From Chloranthus sessilifolius (Eukaryota; Streptophyta; Magnoliopsida; Chloranthales; Chloranthaceae): a stretch of DNA of 64,000 nt. The notes below the pieces were generated by a model that was not told where the DNA came from, searched no databases, and saw only the letters and a list, made by a program, of their open reading frames with translations. This document shows, piece after piece, positions 1 through 12,180 of this stretch. The DNA is taken from positions 71,876,671-71,940,670 of the forward strand of contig CM037598.1 in the NCBI GenBank assembly GCA_021018995.1, read 5' to 3'. Within the stretch, counting starts at the first letter, position 1. Each line of letters starts with the position of its first letter. Made by a program: the position numbers and the translations under genes.

Positions 1-105
1 TGATTCACTTTTTGTTGTTGTTGTTGTTGTGTGTGGAGACCAATCGATATTATGAGATTTGATTCTTTGAATATATTCAGTTCAGATGGTTAATCTAGGA
101 AATCG

Positions 106-118
106 CTAATTTAATCAA

Positions 119-173
<55 letters not shown>

Positions 174-180
174 CTACAGG
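106..180 (+). other. Candidate 3' end of a 5' UTR intron (branch point, polypyrimidine tract, acceptor)
   Basis: CTAAT at 106-110 fits a plant branch point. It is followed by the (TC)24 tract and then ACTACAG at 173-179, four bases before the ATG. This is the order expected at a splice acceptor. The donor would lie before the window. Inference only; cDNA would decide. Confidence 0.35.
121..168 (+). repeat. (TC)24 microsatellite just upstream of the HDS start codon
   Basis: Twenty-four uninterrupted TC units end 14 nt before the HDS ATG. CT-rich leaders are common in plant genes. Here the tract is followed by CTCTACTACAG|G, so it could also be the polypyrimidine tract of a 5' UTR intron. Length polymorphism between individuals is likely. 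Confidence 0.95.
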
Positions 181-182
181 AA

Positions 183-3100
183 ATGGCTACTGGATCAGTT
201 CCAGCTTCGTTTTCTTGTGTGGAGAGCAGGGACTGTGGTTTGAGCTCCGCAAGAAGCGTTGATTTTGTGAAGTTAAAATATATAAACAAGAGGATCAAGT
301 CGTCCTCAAGGGCAAATTTATTGGCTTTGATACGAAACTCTTCTTCGGGTTCCGAGACCGCAGAACTGCAGACGACTTCTGAAGGAACCCCTCTCTTAGG
401 TACATAATCCCCAATTCTCAACCACTCTTAAAAGTTGTTTACCCAATTTATTTTAGTCTGATTATATGCATGTGGTGTTTCTTGGGTAGATCTATACAAG
501 TGTTAAAAAGATCGCATTTTTATCTGATTCGCTAACAGGATACAAAACCTGTTGCACGACCCTATGTTACTTAATTCACTCTTTCACCTAACAAACCGCG
601 AATTGCATACAGCAAGTATGACAAAGCGAATTCATTGGTTAATGCTAACTATTTTATTTTAAAACAATTTTAACAACACAAAGAGAGGATTTAAACTAAG
701 ACCTTATGTGTTTTTATGTTTTAAAACTCCAATTACCTGGAATGAATAGGGTTATCTTGATAATGGAGAATTGCAAACCTGAATTCGAACTGAGCGAACT
801 AAGAGCATCTCCAATGGAGGCGTCAAAAACAGCTCAGCACCCTCCAACGGATATGTTTGAAGCCTAATTTCTCTCCAATGGAGTAGCCTATTCCATAGGA
901 TACCAATGGTTTAGTAGCCAATATTGGCTACTGGGCACTTGAGGCTTCAAATTTAAAATATTATATTTTATTATATTTAAATATGTTAAAAATATAATAT
1001 TAAATACATTTACAGCCCTTTAATCAATAAAATATTCTGAAACTGCTATTATTAGCGTCCTCCATTGGAGCTCCCAAATTTTGAAGCCTAAAATCAAGGA
1101 GTCAAATTTGTCATGTCATCCTCCAATTTTGGCATGACGGGTGGTATTTTTATTTGTACTTTTAAGTTCCTGACAACATTGAACTCATCATACATTCATA
1201 CGCTGTTCTTCTTGCTAAAACTTGGCATTGCGATGAATTTTCAGTTTCAATCTGTTTAGTCGCTCTTCCACAAGAGGTATCATATTTCTATTTTTCCAAA
1301 ATGGGCTTAGAATAGGTTGAATGGTTGTTGCATTAAAAAGATTTAAAAATCATGATTTATTAGCAACAAGAGAACTGTCTTTTCTGTCTGGTACCTTTTA
1401 TCTGATAATGCTCTGTTTCCTTTATTTTAGTCCCAAGGCAAAAGTATTGCGAGTCCATAAACAAGACTGTCAGGAGAAAAACTCGCACTGTCATGGTAGG
1501 AAACGTGGCTCTTGGCAGTGAGCATCCGATAAGGATTCAGACGATGACTACTAGTGATACTAAAGATGTTGCTGGAACTGTTGAACAGGTAGTTACACTG
1601 ATTAATAATTTCATAAGTCTTCTGTTTGGCAATTTGCTTCAGTGACTCTGTTCTAGTTTTTTATATGCAACGCCCACTTTCTCCTGATCTCTCTCATATC
1701 TCAAGTTCATTTGTATAGATACCCCGCATGTGCTAACCTCACATGTATGCCCATATCCATACACATGCATGGTACTGCAATGATCAAAGATCATAAAGGG
1801 GTACTTGTAATGCATCAGATCATTATGTTCAATCTGGGCATGCTGATACTAAACTAAGATACTGAATAGAAGTAATTTTGGTTATGCATTTCTTCAACAT
1901 ATATGATGAATTTATGCTGACATATTGATAGGTTATGAGAATAGCTGACAAAGGAGCCGATCTTGTTCGGATAACAGTTCAGGGGAAAAAGGAAGCTGAT
2001 GCTGCTTTTGAAATAAAGAACACCCTTGTGCAGAAAAAGTAGGTCTTGAATCTTCTAATTGTTATCAGGGTTTTATGTTGAAGTTAACACCCCAAGAAAT
2101 TTTCTGAACTCGCTTCGGTGGAATTCTGTTTATGCAGTTATAACATTCCACTTGTGGCAGACATTCATTTTGCTCCTGCAGTTGCACTTAGAGTTGCCGA
2201 ATGTTTTGACAAAATTCGTGTCAACCCTGGAAATTTTGGTATATTTAGTTAATCTTTCCTTTATGCTGGTTCTAGATAACATATGGCCATTTACTATTTC
2301 AATATAAATTATTGGCTTCCTGCAATAACTGAGACAGTTGCTTGCAGCTGATAGGAGAGCGCAGTTTGAACAACTAGAGTACACAGAAGATGACTATCAG
2401 AAAGAGCTTGAGCATATTGAGCAGGTTGAGTCACTCATTCATTTGGATTCATGTTCACTCTTATGATTTGCGTTGCCTAGATTTGTCAATCTTCAAGCAC
2501 TTCTTTCTTGAAAACAACTGGGTATGGCCTTGTGCAAGCTGAGAAAATGTGATAAATTTCTTACTGATAGGTCCTTTGTTGGTGTTTTTAGAATAGGAGG
2601 CATCTCACCATTAAGCAATTTTTTTTAAGGAACAGTTATACCATACCAGTTATTCGAGATATTAACACTATGGTAACACTACTGGTGAAATATAACAGTA
2701 TGATAGCATGCTTGACCCTAAATATAAAGATCAGCAATAACACGGTATTTCCTGTTGCAAGACCCTTACCCCATGGCTCAAAATTACACCTGATCCAATA
2801 TGTAATGTTTTTTAATCTAGTGATCCGGGCATTGAATCAGTTTGTATATATTCTGTGACCACATTAGCTCATTTTTGCAGTGTATCATCGACACAAGCCA
2901 ATTTGAGTATGCATTTCATGATACATATCATCTTTTATGAGTGTCTGAGTCAACACACTGAACTGGAATTTCACTCCATTCTGTGCCCCATCACTATCAG
3001 TGGGTTGTTTATAAAGCATAAATCTGTTCTTTGTTTATGGACTTGTCTTCTTTCATTTTCATCTGCACGCTTCCTTGTTTCGCCACAAATTTTTGAATAT

Positions 3101-4599
3101 TCACTAAATGATAAGAAGTCTTGATCCAAACTGAGATTTTGTGAATATGGGTACAAACTGAGGAACATAAGTATTCTTTTATATGACCTAGCAAACAAAA
3201 AAGTTTTCTTTAAATTATATTTTGTTGCAAACTTCTAGGAGGGGTAACTTAAAACATAATTATTCATTTAAATATATTTTAGAGATCTGTTTGAAACCTT
3301 GAATTTTATTTCTAGAAAGTTTGCAAATGACTTTCTTTGGGGCTTCAAAATATGAATTCAGGTAAAGAACGTAACCTTGGCAATTTTGGGTTGTCATTAT
3401 GATCTTTTTACTAAGCCAAGTACCAGTTTGAAAAACATGACCATTATATACCATTTTCATAATGATTATTTGAGAGGAGAAATAGCCTATTAACTTTTTG
3501 AAATATTTCTACAAGATGGTACTGATTTACCCCTGTGAAAATGTAAATACGTATTTGCCCTTTAGCAATGGGAGCACCCACTTCAGTCCTCACATAAACT
3601 ACCCAACGTCTCCTGCGGTCCTATCTTGGGTAGGAGATGATGTGCATAAAGAGAACCAAAATACAGGTTTGGTCAGCTCCCAACCCAATTGCTAGACACG
3701 GTATGTCCACTTCTGGTCTGAAATTATAAACCAGGCGACCTGTTTGTCGTAGGTGCTCAATAAAAACTAAATAATAAATAAAATTTAAAGATGAATTTAA
3801 GTGAGCATTCTGAAAAGCATGGGTTGCAGCCTGCAGGGATCTTAAAAAGACAGTTTTAGTGAAAGGGGTTTGCAAAGGTCTGAAAAGGATGGGTTGCAGG
3901 GATCTTAAATAGTTTTCGATTGGCAAGGAGGAACCCATGGCTAGCGATGGCAATGGATGTGTTTCTGGTGACTAGCTATAATAATGGATGGGGACGGTTT
4001 GGTTGTCAAAATTTTGGTTAAAACAGAGGGGATGGTTTGATTGTTAGTCTCATGAATTCAAAAGTGACTACTGGCTGTCGAGGATGGGAGCTTAAAGCAC
4101 AACTCATTCCACTGGAAACTCCAGATTAAAATGTGTAGAGTTTGGCTTATGGGCTATACAGCTAGAAATAAGAAAGACATGAATGAGATTCATTTAAATC
4201 TATGTCAACAAGATGGGATTCTTTAAATCTATATAACCCTGTTTTAGAATTTTTTGGGGCAGCGGTGGTAGACGAGTCGCGGATTTTTAATTTTTTTGTG
4301 ATTGGTAGTCTGTTGGTGATCTGTTTGGTACTGCTCACACAAAACAACTGCTGGAGGTAGGAGATAAGTAGGAGTTGGTGCTCTTTATGTAATTTTGAAA
4401 ACCCTAAAGGGACAATTGTTTATCTAATATGTTCACATGTGTCAACTAGTTCCCAATGCAGTAAATATTTAAGAAGTTACAGGGTATATCCGTTCTCAGG
4501 TAATTATTTTGAATTGGTATATAGACTATACAGGTAATACTTCTTAAAATGATACCTGGTTTAGTGAACTGCCTATTATTATTGTTATTATTAGTATTA

Positions 4600-4637
<38 letters not shown>

Positions 4638-7600
4638 TGTTATTATTATTTAGAAGTCTGCAATGGTCTTGTAGAAACTTTAATTAATGTTACTGGTTTT
4701 AGGATGTGTTACAGTATAGGGATATTTTGGGCATCATAAAGATTGGTAGCCTGGGTTGATAGATGACTCTAGGATCAATGGTTCAGATACAATTATATAT
4801 TTTCTTCATCAATCTTCAATGAAGACTAGTTTCTGGGGAGATCTTTGTAGGGTTTAGTCCCTATAAAGTTGCTTTCTTCTTTACTCTCATCTTTTGTAGA
4901 TTTCTTATCATTTGATAAATTGTGTTGCATTGTCCTCTGCATCATTTGATATAATCAGCTTGTAAGGAGATGATTCAGTGAGATTAATTAGCTTGTGAGG
5001 AGATGATTCGGTGAGGTTAATTAGCTTGTGAGGAGATGATTCGGTGAGGTTAATTAGCTTGTAAGGTGATGATTCAGTGAGATTTGGGTTAAAGCAAGTT
5101 AGGGTTTGGTAAAGAAGAATGGAAAAAGAAGCAAAGAGAATAGAGTTTGGAATACACCAATTGCCCTCGGGAAAAAATAAATATAAAATATCAGAAGGCA
5201 AAAGAGTGCATAGCGGGAGGAAAAGGATTCCTCCTATGAAACTAGGAATCAAACTCGGAAACCCCTAAGAGGCATAACTTTATGCACAACTATCCATTGT
5301 GAGTACTCTACAGTTCTTTTAGAAGATCAGTTCAAAACTTCTACGAGCATTTCTAGAGTTTTGCGTGGTTTGGGTTTCCAAAAATCAAAATATGCCCTAC
5401 AGTTTCATAATGCTAATATGGACAAATTTAAGGTTTTTTCTATATTTTTCAAGTATTCAAGTGTATTATAGGGATTTTAATTAATGCTATGAGTTTTAGG
5501 ATTTGTCTGATAGACTATAGGTATTTTGGTTATTATGAATTAGTAGTGGCCTAGATTAAAGTATAAGTTGTTAGGATTTGATATCAATAATTGGATTCAG
5601 ATTTCTCTTTCTCTTTCTTATGAGATGATGTGTGACAAAGATGAAAATACTTTTACAGCTTATGATTTGTTTCTTCCCGAATAAATAGTAGCTGCTAATG
5701 AGAACTTTTTAGGGCACAATCCTGCAAGGTTGATTTCTATTATTATTTTTTCTGCTTGTGCGTTTTTAATTTAGGCCTCTGAATCTTCCAATTTTTTCAT
5801 ATTAAACCAGGTTTTCTCTCCTTTGGTTGAGAAATGTAAGAAGTATGGAAGAGCAATGCGCATTGGAACAAATCATGGAAGCCTTTCTGACCGTATCATG
5901 AGCTACTATGGTGACTCTCCTAGGGGAATGGTGAATAACTATCTTTTTCTTTATTGTAAAAGACTTTCAAGCTCCTTTTTTTGTTCCTTATTCCAAATTC
6001 AATGTTGCTGATGCCTTTCCCATTCTTAACATTGACACAGGTTGAATCTGCATTTGAGTTTGCAAGGATTTGTCGGAAATTGGATTTCCATAATTTTGTT
6101 TTCTCAATGAAAGCAAGCAACCCGGTAATCATGGTACAAGCATACCGTTTACTTGTAGCAGAAATGTATGTTCAGGGGTGGGATTACCCTCTGCACTTGG
6201 GAGTCACTGAAGCTGGTGAAGGTGAAGACGGAAGGATGAAATCTGCGATTGGCATTGGAACCCTTCTTCAGGTATTTGTTCATGCCAGCTCCATATTTTT
6301 GTCATGTATTCAATGGATTTGGGATAAAATTATAAACATTACTGTCCAGAAATTTCTAATATTATGTTGGGTGATAATTTCTAACATCATCAGCATAATT
6401 CAAGTAAAATTGGTGAATGTTTGTTATACAGGATGGTTTGGGAGATACAATTCGGGTTTCCCTCACAGAACCACCAGAAGAAGAGATAGACCCCTGCAGA
6501 AGACTTGCTAACCTTGGCATGAATGCTTCAAATCTTCAGAAGGGGGTGGTATTGTTCTACGCTAACCCCGATTTTTACATTTTTTAGCTGCTTTTAAACT
6601 CAAAACTCTCAGTCTCAAACCCCTGTTAACTTGCTCCTGGTCGTATTGTTTTGTCAGGTACCATTTGAAGAGAAACACAGGCATTATTTTGATTTCCAGC
6701 GTAGAACTGGTCAATTACCGGTGCAGAAGGAGGTTAGTTGTGGTGCTTAATTTGACTATCAGATAGTTGATATCATTCTATGTTATCCTAAAAATCAGTA
6801 TATGATTTGAATGTAGGGTGAAGAGGTGGACTACCGGGGTGTTCTGCATCGTGATGGCTCTGTTCTTATGTCTGTGTCTCTGAATCAGTTGAAGGTAATG
6901 TATAGCATAACATGTGTATGTATATATTTTCCAATACTAGCTATTCCTTGCAACTCCTTCCTTATATCATCATACGCGTACAGAATGATGGCTGCAATAT
7001 AAGGAATTTGTCAGTAATGACAATATGTGAATATGGCTTAGCTCTCAAAGGGCTCAGGCAGACTATAATGTTGCACGCCATGTGATTTCGTATATCTTGA
7101 TCTGCTATTCTAAGTAATTTGATCTTTAACTACCCTTATATATGGACGACTACTTTTTTTGCTCCAATCTTGTAGCAATTTACTGATATGTACGTTCTGA
7201 ATATTTGAATAGATTCCTTTTTTTTTATTTGCTCTCTTTTTCTTCTGTTGACACTGTTCTTTTTCTTTATCAGACACCTGAACTCCTCTACAAATCACTT
7301 GCAGCAAAGCTTGTGGTTGGCATGCCATTTAAGGTTTGTACTTTATACTACTATACTTTGCAAAAAGTGACTTAATCTGAAAGTTAAACTACTTATCTTA
7401 TACATAGAGGCAGCACATTAATATCTTTTTGACCAATTCTGTGTCGGATGCAGGATCTTGCGACTGTCGACTCAATTCTTGTGAGAGAACTTCCTGCCGT
7501 TGAAGACGTTGATGCTGTGAGAATCTTTCCATTTCATACATTTTCATCTTGTAAATTTGAAGAATAAACTACAAACAAATTTACATTATTATGTTTTTCT

Positions 7601-10474
7601 TCAAATATTTTATCTGTTAGATTAATTTTTTGCAATTAAACATTCTTCAGGGTTATATATTCTGAAAATAATTTCCTACTGCAGTACCAGTAAATTTTCT
7701 TAGAAATTAAATTTCTCCTTTCTTCTCATGATCAGCGGTTAGCCCTCAAAAGGTTAATAGATATAAGCATGGGAGTCTTGACTCCTTTGTCAGAGCAGCT
7801 TACAAAGTCGCTGCCTAATGCCATTGTCCTCGTAAATCTAAAGGAACTGTTGACTGGTGCCCACAAGCTTTTGCCACAAGGTAGGCATCCATTTAGAGAT
7901 TTTTTCTTGATATTGGATAATAAATTGCTAGACATAATGTAGCTCTTTGTTCTGTATCACTCATTGTCCCTTACCTCAGGCACACGCTTGGCTGTAACTG
8001 TTCGTGGTGATGAACCATATGAGGAGTTAGACATCCTTAAAGATGTGGAAATCACATTGCTGCTACATAATCTGCCATATACTGAGGACAAAATCAGCAG
8101 AGTGCATGCAGCAAGGAGGTAATGGATACTTTTTTCTCATTTCCCTTTTATTTTCCCTACTTGACTCTATTTTTTTTTTAAATCTTATTTTGATTCCTGA
8201 TCTACGGCTTAATTTGGGTCACTTATGTTTCTTCAAATCTGAACTTTCCATTGTGCTGCAGGCTCTTCGAGTACTTGGGTGACAATTCTCTGAACGTTTC
8301 AGTAATCCACCATATACAGTTTCCTGAAACTGTTCACAGGTAACTACAGGATCCTTTTTAACTCATTGAATTGAATATTTTACATGAAAATACTCTCTTT
8401 TGCTGATATTATTTGTGCATTTTGCAGAGACGATCTAGTCATTGGTGCTGGCAGCAACGCTGGGGCCCTTCTGGTTGATGGCCTTGGAGATGGGTTGTTG
8501 TTGGAAGCTCCTGATCAGGATTTTGATTTCTTGAGGAACACGTCATTCAATTTACTTCAAGGTTGCCGAATGCGGAACACAAAAACGGTAGGACTACTTT
8601 TCTTCAGAGAAACAAAATTATCCTCCCATCCATGGACATTAAGCTTGATGCATTTCTTACCAATTCTTGAATGTGGAACTCAACTAATATTCTCAATTCT
8701 TCTTGCAGGAGTATGTTTCATGTCCCTCCTGCGGCCGAACCCTGTTTGACCTTCAAGAGATTAGTGCTGAGATAAGAGAGAAGACATCACACTTACCTGG
8801 TGTTTCGGTAATTTTTGAATCCTGTTCCCCCCTTATAAGAATATTTATTTATTTAGTTAGTTTTTAAAAATGAAATTATGGTATAATGCCATCTTTGGCA
8901 GATTGCAATAATGGGTTGCATCGTAAATGGGCCCGGAGAGATGGCCGATGCTGATTTTGGATATGTAGGCGGTGCTCCCGGAAAGATAGATCTTTATGTT
9001 GGAAAGGTATGTTCTTTTTCTTTTTGCACCATATTATTTCAAGAATTTTGCACCATTGCTACAGCTGGATTGAATCACTGCAAGTGAGCCATAATTTCTA
9101 CAACTGGATGGAAACACTGCAAGTGAGCCATAATTATCTGCTCTACAACTGGATGGACACTGCAAGTGAGCCATAATTTTCAGTCCTAATGATAAGAAAA
9201 ATAATAATAATAATTTTCAGTCCTCTGATCCTTAAAATAATTAGGATGCACCTACACCAGAGAGACATGAAGTTTCCATCAAAGGCAGAAACCATGTCCT
9301 TGGTCATCACAAGATGAGCATGGTACCATCTGTTGAAGTTTAGTCCCACATTGGGTAAATTATAGCCTTATCTCACCCAGTCTAGTATTTTAATATTGAG
9401 CTGTGAACAATACATTCAAATGGAAACGGCATCTCAGCCATGCACCATGCAGTGAGGCACATGTCGCAGATGCTGGACCCATTTGACCGGGTCGGTCACC
9501 TAATATTAGATGCCTATCATTATTCTCCTTCATCTAAAACCACCCATTGACAATTTGGAATCTCGTCTACTGCCATTAACTCTCTGTTACATGGTAACTC
9601 ATGCCAGTCGGACCCTTATCAATGCACACTCCCCAAGGCTCATGATATTGGGGCATTAACCAGTTTGATGGTTTGAAAAATTTAACTTGATGAGGACCAG
9701 AATCCTACTGAATCAGAGTTCTTTGAAGCACTCAGTTCTTTTTAAGCAGCTTATGCTATAGTCTGTGATTCTCAATCTTTGAGTAATTGGTCAAAATTTT
9801 CAAGCACTCGAGATGAGTTTTTTCAGGAATTCATTTAGTGTTTTTGAGTTCTAAGAAAGCCTATATCCCCTCAAATTGGGTCTTGATTGAGTCACATTGA
9901 ATCGAAAGTTTTTTTTAATATGTGGTTGGCTTTTAAAAGACCACTCATTATCCCAGATGAGTGTTGGTCCAATACTTCAATTAGTGCTGTCAGTATAACT
10001 CAAATTCTCCATAGCTGGTAATACAGTTCAGTTCTTCTCAACCAAAGAAGAATTTAAGTCTTTATTAAACCATATACTCCTGAACCTAGGTGCTTAAATG
10101 ATTTTGGGGTCGTTTTTGAGGTATATGATTCCACAGTGATCTGAAATTTATCCCCTACAAGCTTTTTCCAGTATTAGGCTCGTTTATGTAGTATAACAAA
10201 TAAGCTATTATAGTTGCTGCTAATAATACTGCACTTTCATGGGCATTTTGGTTGCCCAAAAATTTGTTCAAAATTTCCAGGCAGTTAGTAGTTTTCTGTT
10301 ACCGAAGGGTATCAAACTTTTAGTTCTAAATAGCACACTGAATTGTTTGCTGTGTCTTATTGTGTTTTACAGACAGTGGTGAAGCGGGGGATCGAGATGG
10401 CGTCTGCAACTGATGCATTGATTCAATTGATAAAAGACCATGGCCGCTGGGTGGATCCGGCTGCGGAGGAGTAG
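183..10474 (+). CDS. HDS: 4-hydroxy-3-methylbut-2-enyl diphosphate synthase, plastidic (HDS / IspG / GcpE), 19 coding exons
   Basis: Family knowledge: the enzyme reductively converts methylerythritol cyclodiphosphate (MEcPP) to HMBPP, the next-to-last step of the plastid MEP isoprenoid pathway, using a [4Fe-4S] cluster. Seen: the joined exons give 743 codons plus stop, close to the usual plant length of about 740. The N-terminus (about residues 1-50) is rich in Ser, Ala and basic residues, as in a chloroplast transit peptide. The catalytic barrel follows ([20 protein letters not shown] from exon 2, then [20 protein letters not shown]), then the plant-specific inserted domain, then the C-terminal cluster domain. 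Expected cluster ligands are present: Cys647 and Cys650 (CPSC), Cys681 and Glu688 (GCIVNGPGE). The start is the first ATG in frame with the conserved exon 2, in context GAAATGGCT. No internal stop or frameshift exists, so the gene looks functional. Its promoter lies outside the window. Confidence 0.97.
803..1074. mobile_element. MITE-like relic in HDS intron 1
   Basis: GAGCATCTCCAATGGAGGCG at 803-822 is mirrored by GCGTCCTCCATTGGAGCTCC at 1055-1074, an imperfect terminal inverted repeat around about 230 bp of AT-rich sequence without coding. The GAGCATCTCCAATGG end is common in plant MITEs. Flanking homologous sequence continues to about 1140, so the borders are uncertain. A related end appears reversed at the right edge of the window. 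Confidence 0.5.
4572..4651. repeat. (ATT)n microsatellite in HDS intron 5
   Basis: About 80 bp of TTA/ATT units with a few interruptions (GTT, AGT). Confidence 0.9.
4957..5085. repeat. 33-bp tandem repeat, about four copies, in HDS intron 5
   Basis: Units start at 4957, 4990, 5023 and 5056. Each opens AGCTTGTGAGGAGATGATTC or a variant. The two middle copies are identical and the outer two differ by a few transitions. A minus-strand ORF across it is only the repeat read as an 11-residue unit and is not a gene. Confidence 0.93.
9059..9180. repeat. About 40-bp tandem repeat, three copies, in HDS intron 18
   Basis: Each copy runs CTACAACTGGAT...CACTGCAAGTGAGCC followed by ATAATT. Copies start near 9059, 9098 and 9141 and differ by small indels. 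No coding potential. Confidence 0.85.
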
Positions 10475-10745
10475 GTTTATGGCGTGTATTCGCTCAGCAA
10501 CTGCAAGGAAATAGCTAAGTTACTTGAATTGAGGATAGAGCTCTTCCTCCATATTGATCCTCCCCAGCACAAACGAGTACGGACAATAACAGGAAAATAA
10601 GGAAGTTGTGTGTAGGGAGAGCTGCGGTGTTATGGAAGCTCTAATGTATTTGTCTTATAATTTTCATACATTGTTGGGAAATTAGTACCCACATTTGTAT
10701 GTGTATTTTTACTTATCTGATTAATTAAAATAATCAAAGAATAAA
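10475..10745 (+). terminator. HDS 3' UTR and candidate polyadenylation region
   Basis: Downstream of the TAG, about 200 nt of mixed sequence passes into T- and A-rich DNA with TTTGTATGTGTA near 10695 and AATAAA at 10740-10745. Plant poly(A) signals are loose, so the cleavage site cannot be fixed. Confidence 0.4.
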
Positions 10746-10818
10746 CAAAAATGATGAAAATTTAGAGCCGATTTTGACTTGACAACTAGCATCGGTTGGT
10801 CTGCTTGCTTATATTATA

Positions 10819-11072
10819 GGGATAAATTAGAAAATTCTTGAAAACAAGCGTTTTAGCAAAATTTCCCTAACTTATACGTTTTAAAAGAACAATGCTGTCA
10901 TGGTTTTTTAAAGTTCTGAGATCCGTGAGATCTCAAATCCTCAGTAAAAATAATGCTTTCACGGATCTCAGAACTTCAAAAAATTATGAAAGCATTATTT
11001 TTTTAAAACATTTAAGTTCGGGAATTTTTTGCTAAAATATTTATTTTTTAAGGTTGTTTTTCTAAAGTGCCC
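10819..11072. mobile_element. Fold-back MITE, about 250 bp, downstream of HDS
   Basis: The element is almost entirely an imperfect inverted repeat. The left arm contains TTTTAGCAAAATTTCCC, ACGTTTTAAAAGAACAATGC and AAGTTCTGAGATCCGTGAGA. The right arm contains the reverse complements: TTTCACGGATCTCAGAACTT, GCATTATTTTTTTAAAAC and GGAATTTTTTGCTAAAA. Each arm is roughly 110 nt with a very short loop near 10945. A transcript would fold into one long hairpin. No protein is encoded. The superfamily cannot be set without a clear target duplication. Confidence 0.8.
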
Positions 11073-11077
11073 ATATA

Positions 11078-11400
11078 TATATACCTTTATATAAAAAGTG
11101 AAAAGAGAGAAATTAGTATGCGTTAGATTCCTTTTTTACTTTTCGTTCAATCACATGAAGACAAAATAGTTCAAATTAGTATAACCCTGATACAACTCAA
11201 ATTAGCAAAACCTTGGTACAAATTAGCAGGCCCTTTTAAAATTTATAATACCACTATAAATTCAAAGTTGACCATGCTTTGGCCCACATCGACCACGCTT
11301 TCATCGTGATCAACCATCCTTTTTTTTGCTTTTGGTTCTATCGCATAAGATGAAAAAATAGAAGAGAGAGAGAGAAGGGTATTGCGTTTTCGAGGTTCTT
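11078..11400 (+). mobile_element. Helitron-like 5' end (second copy, partly eroded)
   Basis: TATATACCTTTATATAAAAAG and the following about 100 bp resemble the sequence beginning TCTATACCTTTTATATAAAA at 16252: both continue with an ATTAGTAT motif, GATTCCTT and CACATGAAGACAA or CAAATGAAGACAA. The initial TC is degraded to TA. No separate 3' end was found, so this may be an older or outer element sharing the end at 19199. Confidence 0.35.
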
Positions 11401-11428
11401 CATACTCTCAATCGCCTTATCGTTCTTA

Positions 11429-12180
11429 TTGGTACAAATCATATCTGATGAACTCATCGACGAGTCAATTTTTGAATCGGAGATCTCTGATTCGTCTTTG
11501 AAGATTGAGTTGAATCAGCTCATGTCCAAGATCTCCATCTTAGGTCAGTTTCAATCTTTGTTCTTGGACTTTTATGATTATTTTTTTTTGGTATTATGTC
11601 ATGGGGGTTTTGTGATGAATTTTTTTCTGATCGATTTTGATTGGTTTTTTATGATTTTTTTGATCAATTTTGATGGATTTTTTTGAAGTTTTCTAGGGGT
11701 TTTTTTGGAGATTTTGTCAACTTTTCTTTTTATCAACTTTGATGGGCTTTTTAGTGATTTGGATTTTTTTTTTTTTTTGGTTGATTTTGATGAGTTCTTT
11801 TGGGGGTTTTTTATGAGTTTTTTTTTTTCAATTTTGATGGATTTTTCTGGTAATTTTTATAGGGGTTTTTTTTCGATTTTTATGGATTTTTTTTATTGAT
11901 TTTGATTTTTTAGGGGGTTTTTCTTCATGTTTTGGATTTTTTTAATGATTTTTTTTTTAATATCAATTTTGATTGTTTTTTTTATTTTATCGATTTTGAT
12001 GGGGTGTTTTTTGGATCAAAATTAAATACATCATAAACCTTGTAGTTAGTTTTTAATAGTTTTTTATATATTTTTTTGGCAGAAAAAATGTGCATTCACC
12101 ATGATGGACCATCCACTTGGAGCAAGATATGGCTTGGCTGTCTTTAACTATGGTCTGATTGATCTCCATATTCTAGAAGA
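11429..12180 (+). pseudogene. Exon-like fragments inside the Helitron-like zone (unidentified)
   Basis: At 11429-11543 an open, ordinary-looking coding stretch reads VQIISDELIDESIFESEI and on to LMSKISIL. It ends at a good donor (TTAG|GTCAGT). The next about 540 bp are extremely T-rich with G but little C, as in a plant intron, and end TTTTTTTGGCAG at 12082. After splicing, the frame runs 21 more codons to a TAA. There is no ATG in frame upstream of the first piece. I do not recognise the family. It could be a gene fragment captured by a Helitron, or chance. Confidence 0.3.

Larger units (their letters stand above)
2425..5810 (+). other. HDS intron 5, unusually long (3386 nt)
   Basis: Starts GTTGAG after the ...HIEQ codons and ends ...AAACCAG before [11 protein letters not shown]. 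It contains an (ATT)n microsatellite, a 33-bp tandem repeat, and a short duplicated segment (CTGAAAAG.ATGGGTTGCAG near 3810 and again near 3880). No coding domain or RNA gene was recognised in it. Confidence 0.9.
183..10474 (+). other. HDS: HDS exon-intron map
   Basis: Coding exons placed by reading frame and GT-AG borders: 183-399, 1431-1588, 1932-2038, 2138-2238, 2348-2424, 5811-5930, 6041-6271, 6432-6548, 6658-6732, 6817-6894, 7274-7333, 7454-7516, 7736-7880, 7980-8118, 8262-8339, 8428-8587, 8709-8807, 8902-9006, 10373-10474 (stop TAG). All junction phases agree and the total is 2232 nt. The only ambiguous border is the exon 8 donor: 6548 (GTATTG donor) or 6545 (GTGGTA donor), which differ by one valine. 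Intron 5 (3386 nt) and intron 18 (1366 nt) are much longer than the others and carry the repeats listed separately. Confidence 0.93.

Noticed and set aside
3621..3953. 110-codon minus-strand ORF in HDS intron 5
   Set aside because: No recognisable domain. It spans a small internal duplication and is antisense within an intron.
4957..5085. Short regularly spaced repeats resembling a CRISPR array
   Set aside because: There are no unique spacers: the whole 33-bp unit repeats in tandem inside a plant intron.
9340..9530. Segment with TAGTCCCACATTGGGTAAA in HDS intron 18, reminiscent of small LTR/TRIM fragments
   Set aside because: The phrase is common in plant repeats but I found no LTR pair, PBS or target duplication around it.
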